Positions 1 to 10,268 of a stretch of 44,614 nt of DNA are shown piece by piece; the stretch's first letter is position 1, and every line of letters begins with the position of its first letter. The position numbers and the translations under genes are program-made. Below the pieces are notes generated by a model. The model saw only the letters and a program-made list of their open reading frames with translations, had not been told where the DNA came from and did no database searches. Source of the stretch: Perkinsus chesapeaki. Taxonomy: Eukaryota; Perkinsozoa; Perkinsida; Perkinsidae. The stretch covers positions 1 through 44,614 of the forward strand of contig JAAPAO010000269.1 of NCBI GenBank assembly GCA_013115145.1. Reading direction: 5' to 3'.

Positions 1-82
1 ATGTAATCAGTGATGGTGACACTACTGATCAACAGAGATCTGATGGATCTGATAGGCGCAAGGAAACTTGTCAGATTACGAA

Positions 83-232
83 AGATTCTTTGCGGAAAAA
101 TTGCAAAGATTCTCCGAGGTTGAAGCACGGAAGATTCTCCGAGGTTGAAGCGCGGAAGATTCTCCGAGGTCGAAACACGATAGATTCTCCAAGGTTGGAA
201 CATCCAGAAGAATTCTTCGAGGTCTGAATATG
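83..232. repeat. 25-bp tandem repeat, about five to six degenerate units
   Basis: Units of the form AGATTCTCCGAGGTTGAAG begin at 107, 132, 157 and 182, exactly 25 bp apart. Decayed flanking units start near 83 and 207. The repeat sits about 240 bp upstream of the first gene. It shows no coding property; the short frame that crosses it on the minus strand is just translated repeat. Confidence 0.85.
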
Positions 233-471
233 CAAATATATGGAACGATTCGAGTTCGTAAAACTGTCCAGCCTTGCCCAACCCCTTCAGAAACTAAACC
301 AAACAAATGAATGTGAGTTAAAATGACCGCCCCGTCGCTCGGCACTGCTCTGCCTTCTCACTCAGCTGCGCGATAAACTGGTAGTTCATCGCTGGCATAT
401 CCCGTCCCATCCTCGTTGACGCGTAAAAACGTTGATCGCGCTCGCCACGTCGATCGATTACGTCGTACCTT

Positions 472-2236
472 GTGATGGAGGGTGCCAAGTCAAAGGTGGA
501 GGTATCTGATATCATGGTTAAACTTGGTAATCATTTGGGTTATCGGACTATATACCGGGCTCGATCGATTTCGTCTTTAGGGAAAATCTCTTTGTATCAA
601 ACCTTAAACTGTCAGTTGCATGAATTTAAAATGACAGCTAAAAATGATTGGCATTCTCGCGTTCCGTCGTTCATCTGGTTCTTACTATTCCGAGTCATAA
701 ACGCCCTTCTCATCTGCACTTACAGCAGTGCCGATGAATACTGGCAGTCAATAGAGGTATCCCATTATCTGGTCTTCGGTAGGGGGTATCTTACCTGGGA
801 ATGGCAGCCGGAGGTGGCATTGAGGTCCTCTTTGATGCCTCTGTTATATGTACCTTATTATTGGTTCTTGAAGGTTATGGGCTGGGATAGTAGGTGGCTG
901 GTCGCCTATGGCCCGAGGGTCTTCGTACAGGCACCGTTGGCAGCTCTGGCTGACCTGTGCTTCTCCAAAGTTTCCTCTATGGTATTGGAACCCTCCCTGG
1001 CAAGATCGGCTGAGGTCCTTTGGCTCACCAACTGGTTCATATTATCAATGCTCACAAGGACCTTCGCTAATAGCGTTGAAACAGCCCTTTATTGCATTAT
1101 TATATATACGCTCCTCAAGTGGACAAGGCAGCCGGCCAAGTACTGGTATTTATGTGCATCAACAATCCTATCAGCGTGCTCAGTCCTAATACGCCCGACT
1201 AGTGCCACATCTCTCGCACCTCTCTTAGCATTCAACTGCATCTACGTACTGTGCTGGACTAGGCAGTGGTGGCTGCTGCCGGTATGTGTCACCCTAGGCC
1301 TCGGGACCATGGCCCTTATTGGCTACCTTGATAGCTTCTTGCTCTACAAAGGAAGTCTTAAGGGCGCCTTGACGTGGTACAACTTCGCGGAGTTCAATTT
1401 CATCAATGATTTCGGCAAGCTCTACGGAGATAGTCACTCTTGGCTGTGGTAGGACGCCCCGTTCCCGTGTATTTTCCACTCTCCTTCTTAGGTACTTCAT
1501 AGCGGGCATACCGATACTACTGCTGAACCATACAGTGCCGTTGCTGCGTTCCCTTTGGAACCGAACATACTCCTTACCGATGGACAAGCGCTTCACTTTA
1601 TCATTATTGATGTCGTGGTTGGTCTCCTTGCCACTGCTGTCCCTGGCGACGCATAAGGAGCTCCGTTTCATAATGCCTACGGTGCCTGTACTATGCATCA
1701 TGGTTGCTCCCGCTGTCGGCCCCATCAAGGGAGGTCTTCGTGGACTGATAAAGAAGACTTGGCCGCACTTGCTCGTTGCATACATAGCGCTACGATGGCA
1801 CCAGTACGGTCCAGATGTGGTCATGTCCGAGCTTTCAAAGGAGGTAACTCCAGGCGAGAGCGTGCGGTTCCTTACACCGTGCCATGCAACGCCATTCACC
1901 ACACATGTTCACGGTGCAGGAATTGATGCTATGGATATACTGGATTGCTCTCCGCCATTGGAGGAGTTGGCTGCCGGGATCGAACCTGGGTTGAATGAGC
2001 GAGATGCCTTCTTCACTGATCCACAGAGCTATGTTGAGAATAAGACTAAGGGTTATGATTGGCTCGTTGTGTGGGGCGGTGCCGCGAGGCGTGAGGAGAA
2101 CGGCTTGGCGGAGTGGCTCGAGAAGGATGGGAACTATGAGTATGTGGAGAGCATCGGCGATGGACTGGTCAATGACGGCCCTTATGGCTTTGAGTTCTGG
2201 CCGACCTTCGAGTTGTATCATCATGCTCCCCAGTGA
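472..2236 (+). CDS. PIGB: GPI mannosyltransferase III (PIG-B/Gpi10-like, GT22 family)
   Basis: This is a multi-pass ER membrane enzyme that adds the third mannose to the GPI-anchor precursor, using dolichol-phosphate-mannose. There are two exons, 472-1448 and 1492-2236, with a 43-nt GT-AG intron that rejoins a Trp codon; the product is 573 aa from the first ATG. GT22 hallmarks are visible. The first luminal loop reads SADEYWQSIEVSHY and then GYLTWEWQPE. A motif YNFAEFNFINDFG precedes the intron, and HKELRFIMPTVP matches the family HKExRF motif. Hydrophobic segments occur throughout. The ATG at 631 gives 520 aa and a short cytosolic tail before the first membrane span, closer to known PIG-B proteins. 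The 472-630 stretch may therefore be 5' leader. Alg9/Alg12/Smp3 relatives share the fold, but the loop sequences fit PIG-B best. Confidence 0.85.
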
Positions 2237-2439
2237 TGTATTTTCATAGCGATCAAGTTGGCTGTGATTCAAGTCTGGATAAATGGGGCTGATCTGGCTG
2301 GCGGAATCCAAATACTTTTAAAATAGTTAACATTGTTACTTTTAGAAAAGGAGGCATTTGGTTTTGTATTATCTGGTTTTCTATCAGAAATTCCATCCTT
2401 TATCTTGCAGCTTGGTTTGTGTCGACTGTCCCCCTTCCC

Positions 2440-4962
2440 ATGGATACTTCTGAAGAAGTCCCAGCACCGGAGGAGGTAGAGCGAGTCGAGGAGCAACCGC
2501 CGGTGAAGAAGGCAAGAAAAACATGGAACGAATTGGCAGCCAACTCCCGTCGGCCAAATCCTAACGATGGAGGAGGGCTTCTTGAGGTAGGAAGTAGCTT
2601 TCTAGCGGAGCGAAGCAGAAAATGATATTTTAGTTTACAGGGCTCATGCCCCATCTGTCGGCCACTGCGTGTGCCGCCACCACCGAATACGTAGTGGGTA
2701 TGGGTTCCCGATACTGCCATGGTTGCGGCAGTCTCTTGGCACGGCATAAAGTTGGAGTTCGAGGGAGCATTCGACCGGTAAGGCTGCTGGCTGTATTTGG
2801 TCGATGCTTTGGTTTCAGCGCCCAAGGGCAGTTGACGATTTACTATCCCTGTTTTGCCGAGTTAGAAACGCTCGAGTGACCGTGATGGGTGTTGCACTGG
2901 GAGAGCTGGTTAAGGGGAAGGATGAACATAAGATACTTAAAGAGGTTAAAAAACAGCTCGACGAAGTTGCTACAGAAATCGAGAATCTGCCGGACAGTAA
3001 GTCTTTGTCAGGGCTCCGCAAATCTACAGTAAGTGCTACTGTTTTAGCGAACTCGAAGCCGAGATTGGCGAGTGCTATGAAGGAGGCTCTCGAACCCTTG
3101 GAGGAAATCCCTGCTAGGAAGGAGAAAAGCGACGAGGATGAGGATGAGGAGGGGATTGATATCGAATGTGTGAAGAAGTCAGTCCAAGTGGCGCTTAACT
3201 TGGACGCTGTGTATTTTTGGATCTACTACATGTGCACTATGGTAATGCAACGATAGTGGTTAATAGGAGATATGGTTTGCCGTGGTAGTCGTTCGAGCAC
3301 GGCCACAGGCTTCCCACTGGTCGCCCGTCACTGGCGCTGCCACCACCGCTGGAGTATTACTCTGTATGGTGTCTGTTGGCCGAGGAAGATGTGGACAGAC
3401 AAGAGAAGGTTGGTTCGGTGTTGGCCGACTGGACGGAGAAAAAACAAGGGAAGCTTGGACCAGCTGAAAAGGGGATTATCGAAGAGGCAAATCGTAGGAG
3501 TTGGGGCATGGTGGTGGTCCACTTGTCATTTCAAATGACTCATTTGGATCGCCTGGCTATGATGCCGTGGACGTTGCTCTAAACTGTCCATCGTCGTCGC
3601 CGTGTAGGTATCTTGGGAGGGCCTTCGTTCGACACTGAAAGTTGTCGTAACCCTATATGGTCGATTCAATGTCTAAGATGGGTTGAATCACAGCGTGTGG
3701 CAAATGCTCTGATGGAAGGCCATAAGCTTCATACTTGGGACACATTGGTAGGCAACACCTGCGTTCAACGAAGGACTGTCGTCGTTAGTTTACTGTGACG
3801 GCATAAGTTGCTCCGTTGATCGTCGTTCCCGAGAAAGCTGGATATATTGAGCATTTTAGATACCTTCGGGGATGGGGACTCGTCCAGAAGAGAGTCAGAC
3901 GCTGAAGCAAGGGGATCCACTCATGCCGAGCAAAGTGCGTTATCTATATCAGAAGAAGCTTGCTCACTTTTCGATTCTCCCAGATACTCTCGGACTGGGT
4001 AGATGCTACAAGAGACTATATGTGCCATATGTATGCTTCGCTCCGCTGCGATTTTGTTTCATGTTTTACACTTTTCAGATACGCCTATGCTACACCTACC
4101 GACTCAGCATTGGACCTTCTGGCCAGCTTTGTCCCCGGTGGGGTTGTTGAGGTCGGGTGCGGTACTGGCTATTGGGCGAAGCTTCTCCGGGATCGAAACG
4201 TAAGCTGTTGAGTTCTTCGCAGCCGACTGCCCAAGTTGCCATGTGTAGGTGGAAGTGATGGCGCTTGATAAGAACCCTCCAGATCATCAAGCCAATGCTT
4301 ACCATGGTCGGTGCAGGCCACACACTGAAGTGAAGAAAGGGGTAGGCAGTGAGAGGTAGTGTCGGAAGTGAGTATTTATGTTTTATATTAGAATGCTTCC
4401 GACCTGCAAACCTTGTCCGGCGAGGAATACTCCAAGTTGCTTTTGTGTTATCCACCACCGCAGGAGCACATGGCAGCAGAGGCGGTAGGTCAGCACAGTA
4501 GATCTACGGTGGATGTATTGGCCGTATCTTTGCATTCACCGTACTTTGGGTGTAGCTGGTTGCTTGAGGCTTTGAGCGGCATGGCTTTGGTGTCGTGAGG
4601 ATGTCTAGTCGTTTTTATGCTTCTATAGTTCACTTTCCGGGGGTATATTGTTTGTTTTTCAGATTGCCAATTTCAAAGGTAATTATGTTTTCCACGTGGG
4701 AGAGTGGTTCGGTGACACGGGATCACTGGCAATGCAGAAGGCCTTAGGCCAAGGCTTCAGGATGATCAAGCGAGAGCCATTGCCCAACTGGCCGAGTATG
4801 CATAATACTCAACCTAATACAGAGTAGTTATCCAATGCAGCGCAATACGCAGGTACCAGCTATGAAATGACAATATGGAAGCGGCGGTCGAAGGATGACG
4901 AGGGGGACAAAGCGTTGCCTGCTGTGGCTTGTAATAGAGCGTTTGGTCTGGGATGTAATTGA
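2440..4962 (+). CDS. 13-exon protein with C-terminal class I SAM methyltransferase-like domain
   Basis: Exons are 2440-2593, 2641-2777, 2819-2996, 3048-3210, 3309-3493, 3608-3747, 3860-3934, 3984-4030, 4079-4199, 4249-4341, 4392-4484, 4663-4795 and 4853-4962. All phases agree, giving 542 aa. The C-terminal half carries VVEVGCGTGYWAKLL, a typical SAM-binding glycine loop. It is followed by an acidic-strand candidate VEVMALDKNPP, then LLLCYPPPQEHMA, VGEWFGDTG and PLPNW ahead of SYEMTIWKRR. This order matches a family of uncharacterised eukaryotic and bacterial methyltransferase-like proteins. The N-terminal half is acidic and coiled-coil-like around residues 130-200 (EVKKQLDEVATEIENLPD) and I do not recognise it. 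The substrate is unknown. The 51-nt intron at 2997-3047 preserves frame, so it could be retained. Joining the N-terminal exons to the domain rests only on phase. Confidence 0.7.
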
Positions 4963-5159
4963 CGGTTGTTGGTAGGCTCCCATTGTGGTGCAAAGGCTCA
5001 AGTACGATGTAGAATAACTTGCGAGACTGCGTAAGTTGGGACACTTTGTGTGCAGAATCCTAATTGGTTCAGTTCATCGCTTACCAGCTCCCTGGAGTGT
5101 TGTCTACCATGAGAAACAATTTATCTGTTTTTATCGATAACTAGCGGAACTCCAGATAC

Positions 5160-5459
5160 TTGTTTGTCGCATTATGGAATCCTACATGGCTCTTTTCCCG
5201 TTTATTAAGTCTTCTCTCGTCATCTACTTGTGGAGGCTCAGCTAGATTGTCACGCCAGTGTGTTATCAGGTATTGCAACGAAGATGAGTGCTTGGACGCT
5301 CACAGAAGTAATCACCGGGCGCAGATGGCATTCAAGATGGTAGGTTCAACAAAGATTCTTCGGAGGTCAGTTGCTGTGCAGGTGCCGGTGTCTAAGAAAT
5401 TGATGGGCAGCCTTAAGCTGAGCAACAAACAAGTATTACGGAAGCTCAGGCGACGGTGA
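5160..5459 (+). CDS. Unrecognised short reading frame, possibly a C-terminal exon
   Basis: An open frame ends in a basic tail (SNKQVLRKLRRR) just before a TGA. It lies between the methyltransferase-like gene (stop 4962) and transketolase copy 1 (start 5661). The last 60 residues are Lys/Arg-rich and could be the end of a small nucleolar or ribosomal protein, but I do not recognise a family. The first 35 residues look like intron or leader sequence, with a likely acceptor TTATCAG near 5270. No convincing upstream exon was found in 4963-5160, which otherwise shows nothing I can name. Confidence 0.25.
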   Translation: MFVALWNPTWLFSRLLSLLSSSTCGGSARLSRQCVIRYCNEDECLDAHRSNHRAQMAFKMVGSTKILRRSVAVQVPVSKKLMGSLKLSNKQVLRKLRRR

Positions 5460-5660
5460 TGAGTTAGAGCCCGTCGTTTGCCTGAGAGTCCAACGTTAAT
5501 ATCGATTCACCAAGTTGTATGATGTACATTGTTGTTTTCTTCTGAGCTTTGAGGGTGTTTGTTGGGTCGGGATTTGGCGGAAATGTGGTATTATTGTTTT
5601 TGTGAGGTATTACTTAACCGTATGGTCTCAAGGGCCTCTCCCAATAAGAAAGCTAAGACC

Positions 5661-7696
5661 ATGTCTGGAAGTAAAATCGATCAGCTTGCCATCAACACTA
5701 TCAGGTGGGATGATTGATAATGGCATTCAGTAGAGTATGCATTGTTGTTAGGGTAACTGCCGCTGAAACGGTTCAGAAGGCCAACTCTGGTCATCCTGGT
5801 GCCCCTATGGGTTGTGCTCCTATGGGACATGCTTTATATGCCCATGCTATGAAGTATAACGCATCTAACCCTCAGTGGTGGAATAGGGATCGTTTTGTCC
5901 TATCTAATGGTCATGCTTGTGCTTTACAGTATGTTCTTATGTATCTTGCTGGATATAAGGATGTTGATATGGATCAATTGAAGAACTTCCGTCAATTGGG
6001 ATCAAGAACTGCCGGCCATCCTGAGCGAGAGCTTTTGGAAGGTGTTGAGGTTACCACTGGACCACTCGGTCAAGGTATCTCAAATGCAGTTGGTCTCGCT
6101 ATTGCCGAAGCTAACTTGGCAGCAACTTACAATCGTGATGGTTACGATATTTTCAATAATTATACCTACGCTATTTGTGGTGATGGTTGCCTAGAGGAGG
6201 GTGTAAGCTCTGAGGCATGCGCTCTTGCTGGTCATCTTGGACTTGGTCATCTTATTGTCCTTTATGATGATAATAATATTACCATTGATGGTGATACTAA
6301 GATTGCCTTCACTGAGACCATCACAAAGAGATTCGAAGGCATGGAATGGCAGGTCCTCGAGGTCCTTCATGGTGATACCGATTTGACTGATATCCTTGCC
6401 AAGATTGAGGAGGCTAAGAAGTGCACTGATAAGCCAACTCTTATTAAGGTTCACACTACCATCGGTTACGGTTCAGCCAAACAGGGTACAGCTAAGGTTC
6501 ATGGAGCTCCACTAGGCGCTGAGGATTTGGCCAATGTTAAGAAGGAGTTCGGTTTCGATCCTGAGAAGCACTTCGAGATTCCTGCTGAGGTTCAAAGCCT
6601 TTATAACAGTGCTTTGGCTCGTGGACAGGAAGCCAATAAGGAATGGGATGATCTTCTTGCCAAATATGCTCAAGCTTATCCTACCGAGTACGCTGAGCTC
6701 CTCAGACGTTCCAAGGGTGAATTACCCACTGATTTGGATGACTGTGTTCCACGTTATCATGTTGGTGATAAGCCAAAGGCCACTCGTGTCACCAGTGGTG
6801 AAGTCCTCGCTGCTTTGATGAAGCGTCTTCCTGAAATTGTCGGCGGCTCGGCTGATCTTACCGGATCTAACATGACCAATATGGGCAACCAACCGATGAT
6901 GCAAAAGGGAGCCATGCAGAACCGTTACATCGGTTTCGGCGTTCGCGAGCACGGTATGGCCGCCATCCTCAACGGTATGCAAGCTTACGGTGGATTCCTC
7001 CCGTTTGGTTCCACCTTTGTTAACTTCATCGGCTACTGCTGGGGTGCTGTGAGATTGTCTTGCCTATCTAAACAACAAGTCCTTTATGTTATGACACATG
7101 ATTCTATTGATCTTGGTGAAGATGGTCCAACTCATCAACCTATTGAGATGCTTCCTTTATTGCGTGCTACCCCTAATATGAGTTGCATCAGACCGTGTGA
7201 TGGCCGCGAAACCGTCGGTGCTTATATGGCCTATTTGAATAATAAGGAGGGACCAACTACTCTCATTCTTAGTCGTTCTGGACTACCTACATTTGAACAT
7301 TCTTCACCTGAAGGTGCCATGAAAGGTGCTTATATTATTGATGATTTCTCTGGTAAGGGTAAGAAGGTTATTATTATTGCAAGTGGTACTGAAGTCCTTC
7401 AAGCTGTTGAGGCTAAGAAGATGCTTGCTGAACAGGGTGTTGATGCTCGTGTTGTTTCTATGCCTTCTTGGGATCTATTTGAGAAACAGATTGATGATTA
7501 CAAGAAGGTTGTCTTCCCCGAGGGTATTAAACGTTTGATGGTTGAGGCCGCCAGCCCTCTTGGATTTGAGAGGTATGCCGATGACTGGGTTGCCATGAAC
7601 ACCTTCGGTGCCTCTGGCCCTGCTGGTAAGGTCAAGGCACACTTTGGTTTCACCGCTGAGAATATATCTGATAAGGCTAAAAGGCTTGCTGCCTAG
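5661..7696 (+). CDS. TKT: Transketolase, copy 1
   Basis: Thiamine-diphosphate enzyme of the pentose phosphate pathway that moves two-carbon ketol units between sugar phosphates. Exons are 5661-5704 and 5752-7696; the 47-nt intron splits the Arg codon at the end of NTIR, giving 662 aa, normal for the family. The N-terminal TPP-binding domain shows SGHPGAPMG, LSNGHACALQY and the GDG...NN cofactor motif (GDGCLEEG to DDNNITIDG). The central pyrimidine-binding domain has GVREHGMAA with the catalytic Glu and LGEDGPTHQPIE. A C-terminal domain follows. I see no targeting peptide, so it is probably cytosolic. Codons favour T-ending synonyms through most of the gene, with GC-richer patches near 6840-7030 and after 7590. 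A near-identical inverted copy lies at 22835-24874. Confidence 0.95.
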
Positions 7697-7962
7697 TACC
7701 GATGTCAAGTACGCGTTAACACTACTATTCTATAACACATAAAACTGCTTTACCCATTGTAACGGTGGTGGTGCTAATCTTCATACTGCGGAAAGTCTCA
7801 AATGTCGCTAAGTAAAAAACATACCTACTGAGGCCGTATGGCTATAACTGAATATCTTATCTCAATTAATAAAGCTTGCGTATCTTTCTTGGCGAGTTCG
7901 GGAATTCATTTCAGTTCCACTTCTGTGTCTGCTGCTGCTGGTTTACTTCTTTTCCTGTCTCT

Positions 7963-10044
7963 ATGTGCACTGATAGCTCCGCCACTGCTCCATCGGTCTA
8001 CGACCTCTTTGTTAACGATTCAACAGCCTGTGATGTTTGCGAGAAGCTCATAACTTACCTCAAGACCGTCTCTGGCAAGGTTGGTTTCTGGCGGGTCGAT
8101 CGGATCGGATGGTGACGCTTTACACGTGAATTCTGGAAGGGAGTCTGAGTTTCACAATTGATTCAGTGAAGCGCTCACCCTCTCACTCCAGCCGAGCTTG
8201 ATCATTATCTGCCATGCTCCTAGGCGTCCCTTCTGCTGGTCTAAAGTTTGCTGCTCAGGGCGCCCGGTTTACTGGATCCATCATCCGGGCCACGACTAAG
8301 CCTGGTAACTCAGCACTGAGCGCCGCCTTCGACCAGCGACTACCTGTGTATGCTAGCCAGAAGAAGGAAGAGGCCTTCGAGGGAGGATACAAGGTGAAGT
8401 GTTGGTTACTGGAGAGGTTGATGGGTGTTGTGGTAGGCATTGAAGGCCATCGCTGAGGACTCTGCTTTTGGAGCTCTTCTCATCCCCGAGGGCAGCGATG
8501 CCCTCAAGTGGGTCGAGTGGGCTCTTAATGAGAGCGAAGGCTCCTTCAAGCTGAGCAAGCAAGGTGTCGAGAAGCTCAATAAGGCTCTTGAGGACAGGGT
8601 GGGTGCTACATACTGGAGATTGCGGTGAACCGGTTGGCCAGGTTTTCCTGCTCGGCGGTTCGAATATAACTCTTGCAGACTTTGTAGTTGCTCACGCCGC
8701 TGAGCGATGGGCATCTAAGGCCTCTCAGAAGGAACTTGCCCAGTTTTGCAATATCACCAGGTAACCGCTACCGCTCCCCTCATTAAGTTCTATGTCCCTT
8801 GTTAGATGGTACAGCCACATTAGTAGCCTGCCCGGCAGCCCCTTCCCCGATAGCGTCATCGATTTGCACGCTGTATCGAGGGCCTATGCTAACCTTCATA
8901 AGGGTGAGGGCGCCGCTGCTGGTGGCAAGGGTGGCAAGGGCTCCCCCAAGAAGGGTAATAGAAAGGCTTGCGGGGAGGGAAAGAGGGGCTGATCCTTTAG
9001 GTGCTGATGCCGATGAGGCTGCTAAGAAGAAGGCTGAGAGGAAGGCCAAGAACAAGGATAAGCAAGCTAAGGCTCAAAAGGAGACACGGCCTGTTGAGGA
9101 TGTCAGTAGACTTAATATGATTGTTGGTAATATATGGAGTTGGGGGGATTCGAACCTGGGACTTGGTGCGTCTCAGGTAAGATCAATAAGGTCTGGGAGC
9201 ATCCTGATGCCGAGAAGCTGTGGTGTGAGGAGATTGACTGCGGTGAAGCCTCTGGTAGGTTTGTCTGAATCTCTCTTGCGATCGTCTCAATGGTTTGGCT
9301 ATCAAGAGAAAGTCCTCGTTATTTTGCACTACATAGCTCTGAGAAGAGCTCACATTGTGCATTGGATCATAAATTTTATAGTGTAGTGGAGCCTGTGTGG
9401 CTTTGCTGCTGCTGCCACTCGCTCGGTGTGTCCTGTCCTTTGCTTGTCTTTGCATATCCCTCGTCACAGGTTTTCTGTTAGGTCCTCGTCAGATCGCCTC
9501 TGGCCTTCGTGACTTCTACAAGCAGGCATCTGATCTCGAAGGTCGTAAAGTTGTTATCCTGGCCAATCTCAAGCCCCGTCCTCTTCGTGGATTCGTCTCC
9601 CACGGTATGGTTATGTGCGCCTCGACCGGTGACCACAGCCAAGTGGAGGTCCTCGATGTCCCCGCTGATGCCAAGCCCGGTAGGATAACTAGTGTCTTAT
9701 CGAACCCATGGGGATTTGTGGTTTAGGTGACCGCATCACCATTCCTGGCTTCGACGGTGAGCCTGATGAAGTCTTGCATCCAAAGCATAATCCTTTCGAT
9801 GCTGTTAAAGGTAGAAAGTGTCGACGGGGAATCTTGCATTCTTGCATTTTCTCAACGGTTTTTCTTTGCAGGTGATTTGAAGACCGTCAAGGAGGCTGAT
9901 GGCAAGATCGTTGCCACTTATAAGGTAGTAGCCCGATGAGCTTTCTTCGTCTGAAAAATGTTATGGTTTTAGGGCAAGCCGTTCACTCTTCCCAGCGGTG
10001 AGATCGTCACCGCTCCCGGCCTCGTCGATTGCGAGATCTCGTAA
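7963..10044 (+). CDS. tRNA-binding protein with GST-like and EMAPII domains (tRip/Arc1p/AIMP1-like)
   Basis: Eleven exons: 7963-8079, 8259-8393, 8437-8598, 8642-8760, 8806-8954, 9001-9126, 9177-9254, 9482-9679, 9727-9810, 9872-9924 and 9973-10044; 430 aa with every phase consistent. Residues 1-205 resemble the GST-C-like domain that docks aminoacyl-tRNA synthetases (LLGGSNITLADFVVAHAA). Next is a lysine-rich linker with GAAAGGKGGKGSPKKG and AAKKKAERKAKNK. The C-terminal EMAPII OB-fold has KVWEHPDAEKLWCEEIDCG, RQIASGLRDFY and VVILANLKPRPLRGFVSHGM. These are classic tRNA-binding-domain signatures. The architecture equals yeast Arc1p, animal AIMP1 and Plasmodium tRip, which imports tRNA at the parasite surface. 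Whether this copy is cytosolic or membrane-bound cannot be told; the 5' exon and the 179-nt first intron are the least certain parts. Confidence 0.87.
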
Positions 10045-10268
10045 GCCTTGACTGCAACGGGAGACAATTTACTAGATTGAGGGCTTAGTGGAACGTACAT
10101 CGGTGATAGTTTCCTTAAAGCTGCTCAGTCTTGCGCTGCATTATTCAATCAAAAAACAAAACACTAGAGAAACCTCGACCGGTTGTGTCTCGTGGAGCAG
10201 CAGGGACGGAGCAGTGCTAGGGGGAATAGTACGGTCGGTGAGCCACCGCTACAGTGGTTTAATAAGTG

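Noticed and set aside
1294-1902. 202-codon minus-strand frame
   Set aside because: It lies antisense to the GPI mannosyltransferase exons and has no recognisable content; it is a shadow frame.
4485-4662. An extra exon within the 178-nt intron of the methyltransferase-like gene
   Set aside because: Joining the flanking exons directly gives the family pattern from LLLCYPPP to VGEWFGDTG without a gap.
9127-9176. Possible minus-strand tRNA gene from the GGTTCGAATCC match
   Set aside because: The T-stem does not pair, there is no A box or acceptor stem upstream, and the stretch is a clean 50-nt intron of the tRNA-binding protein gene.
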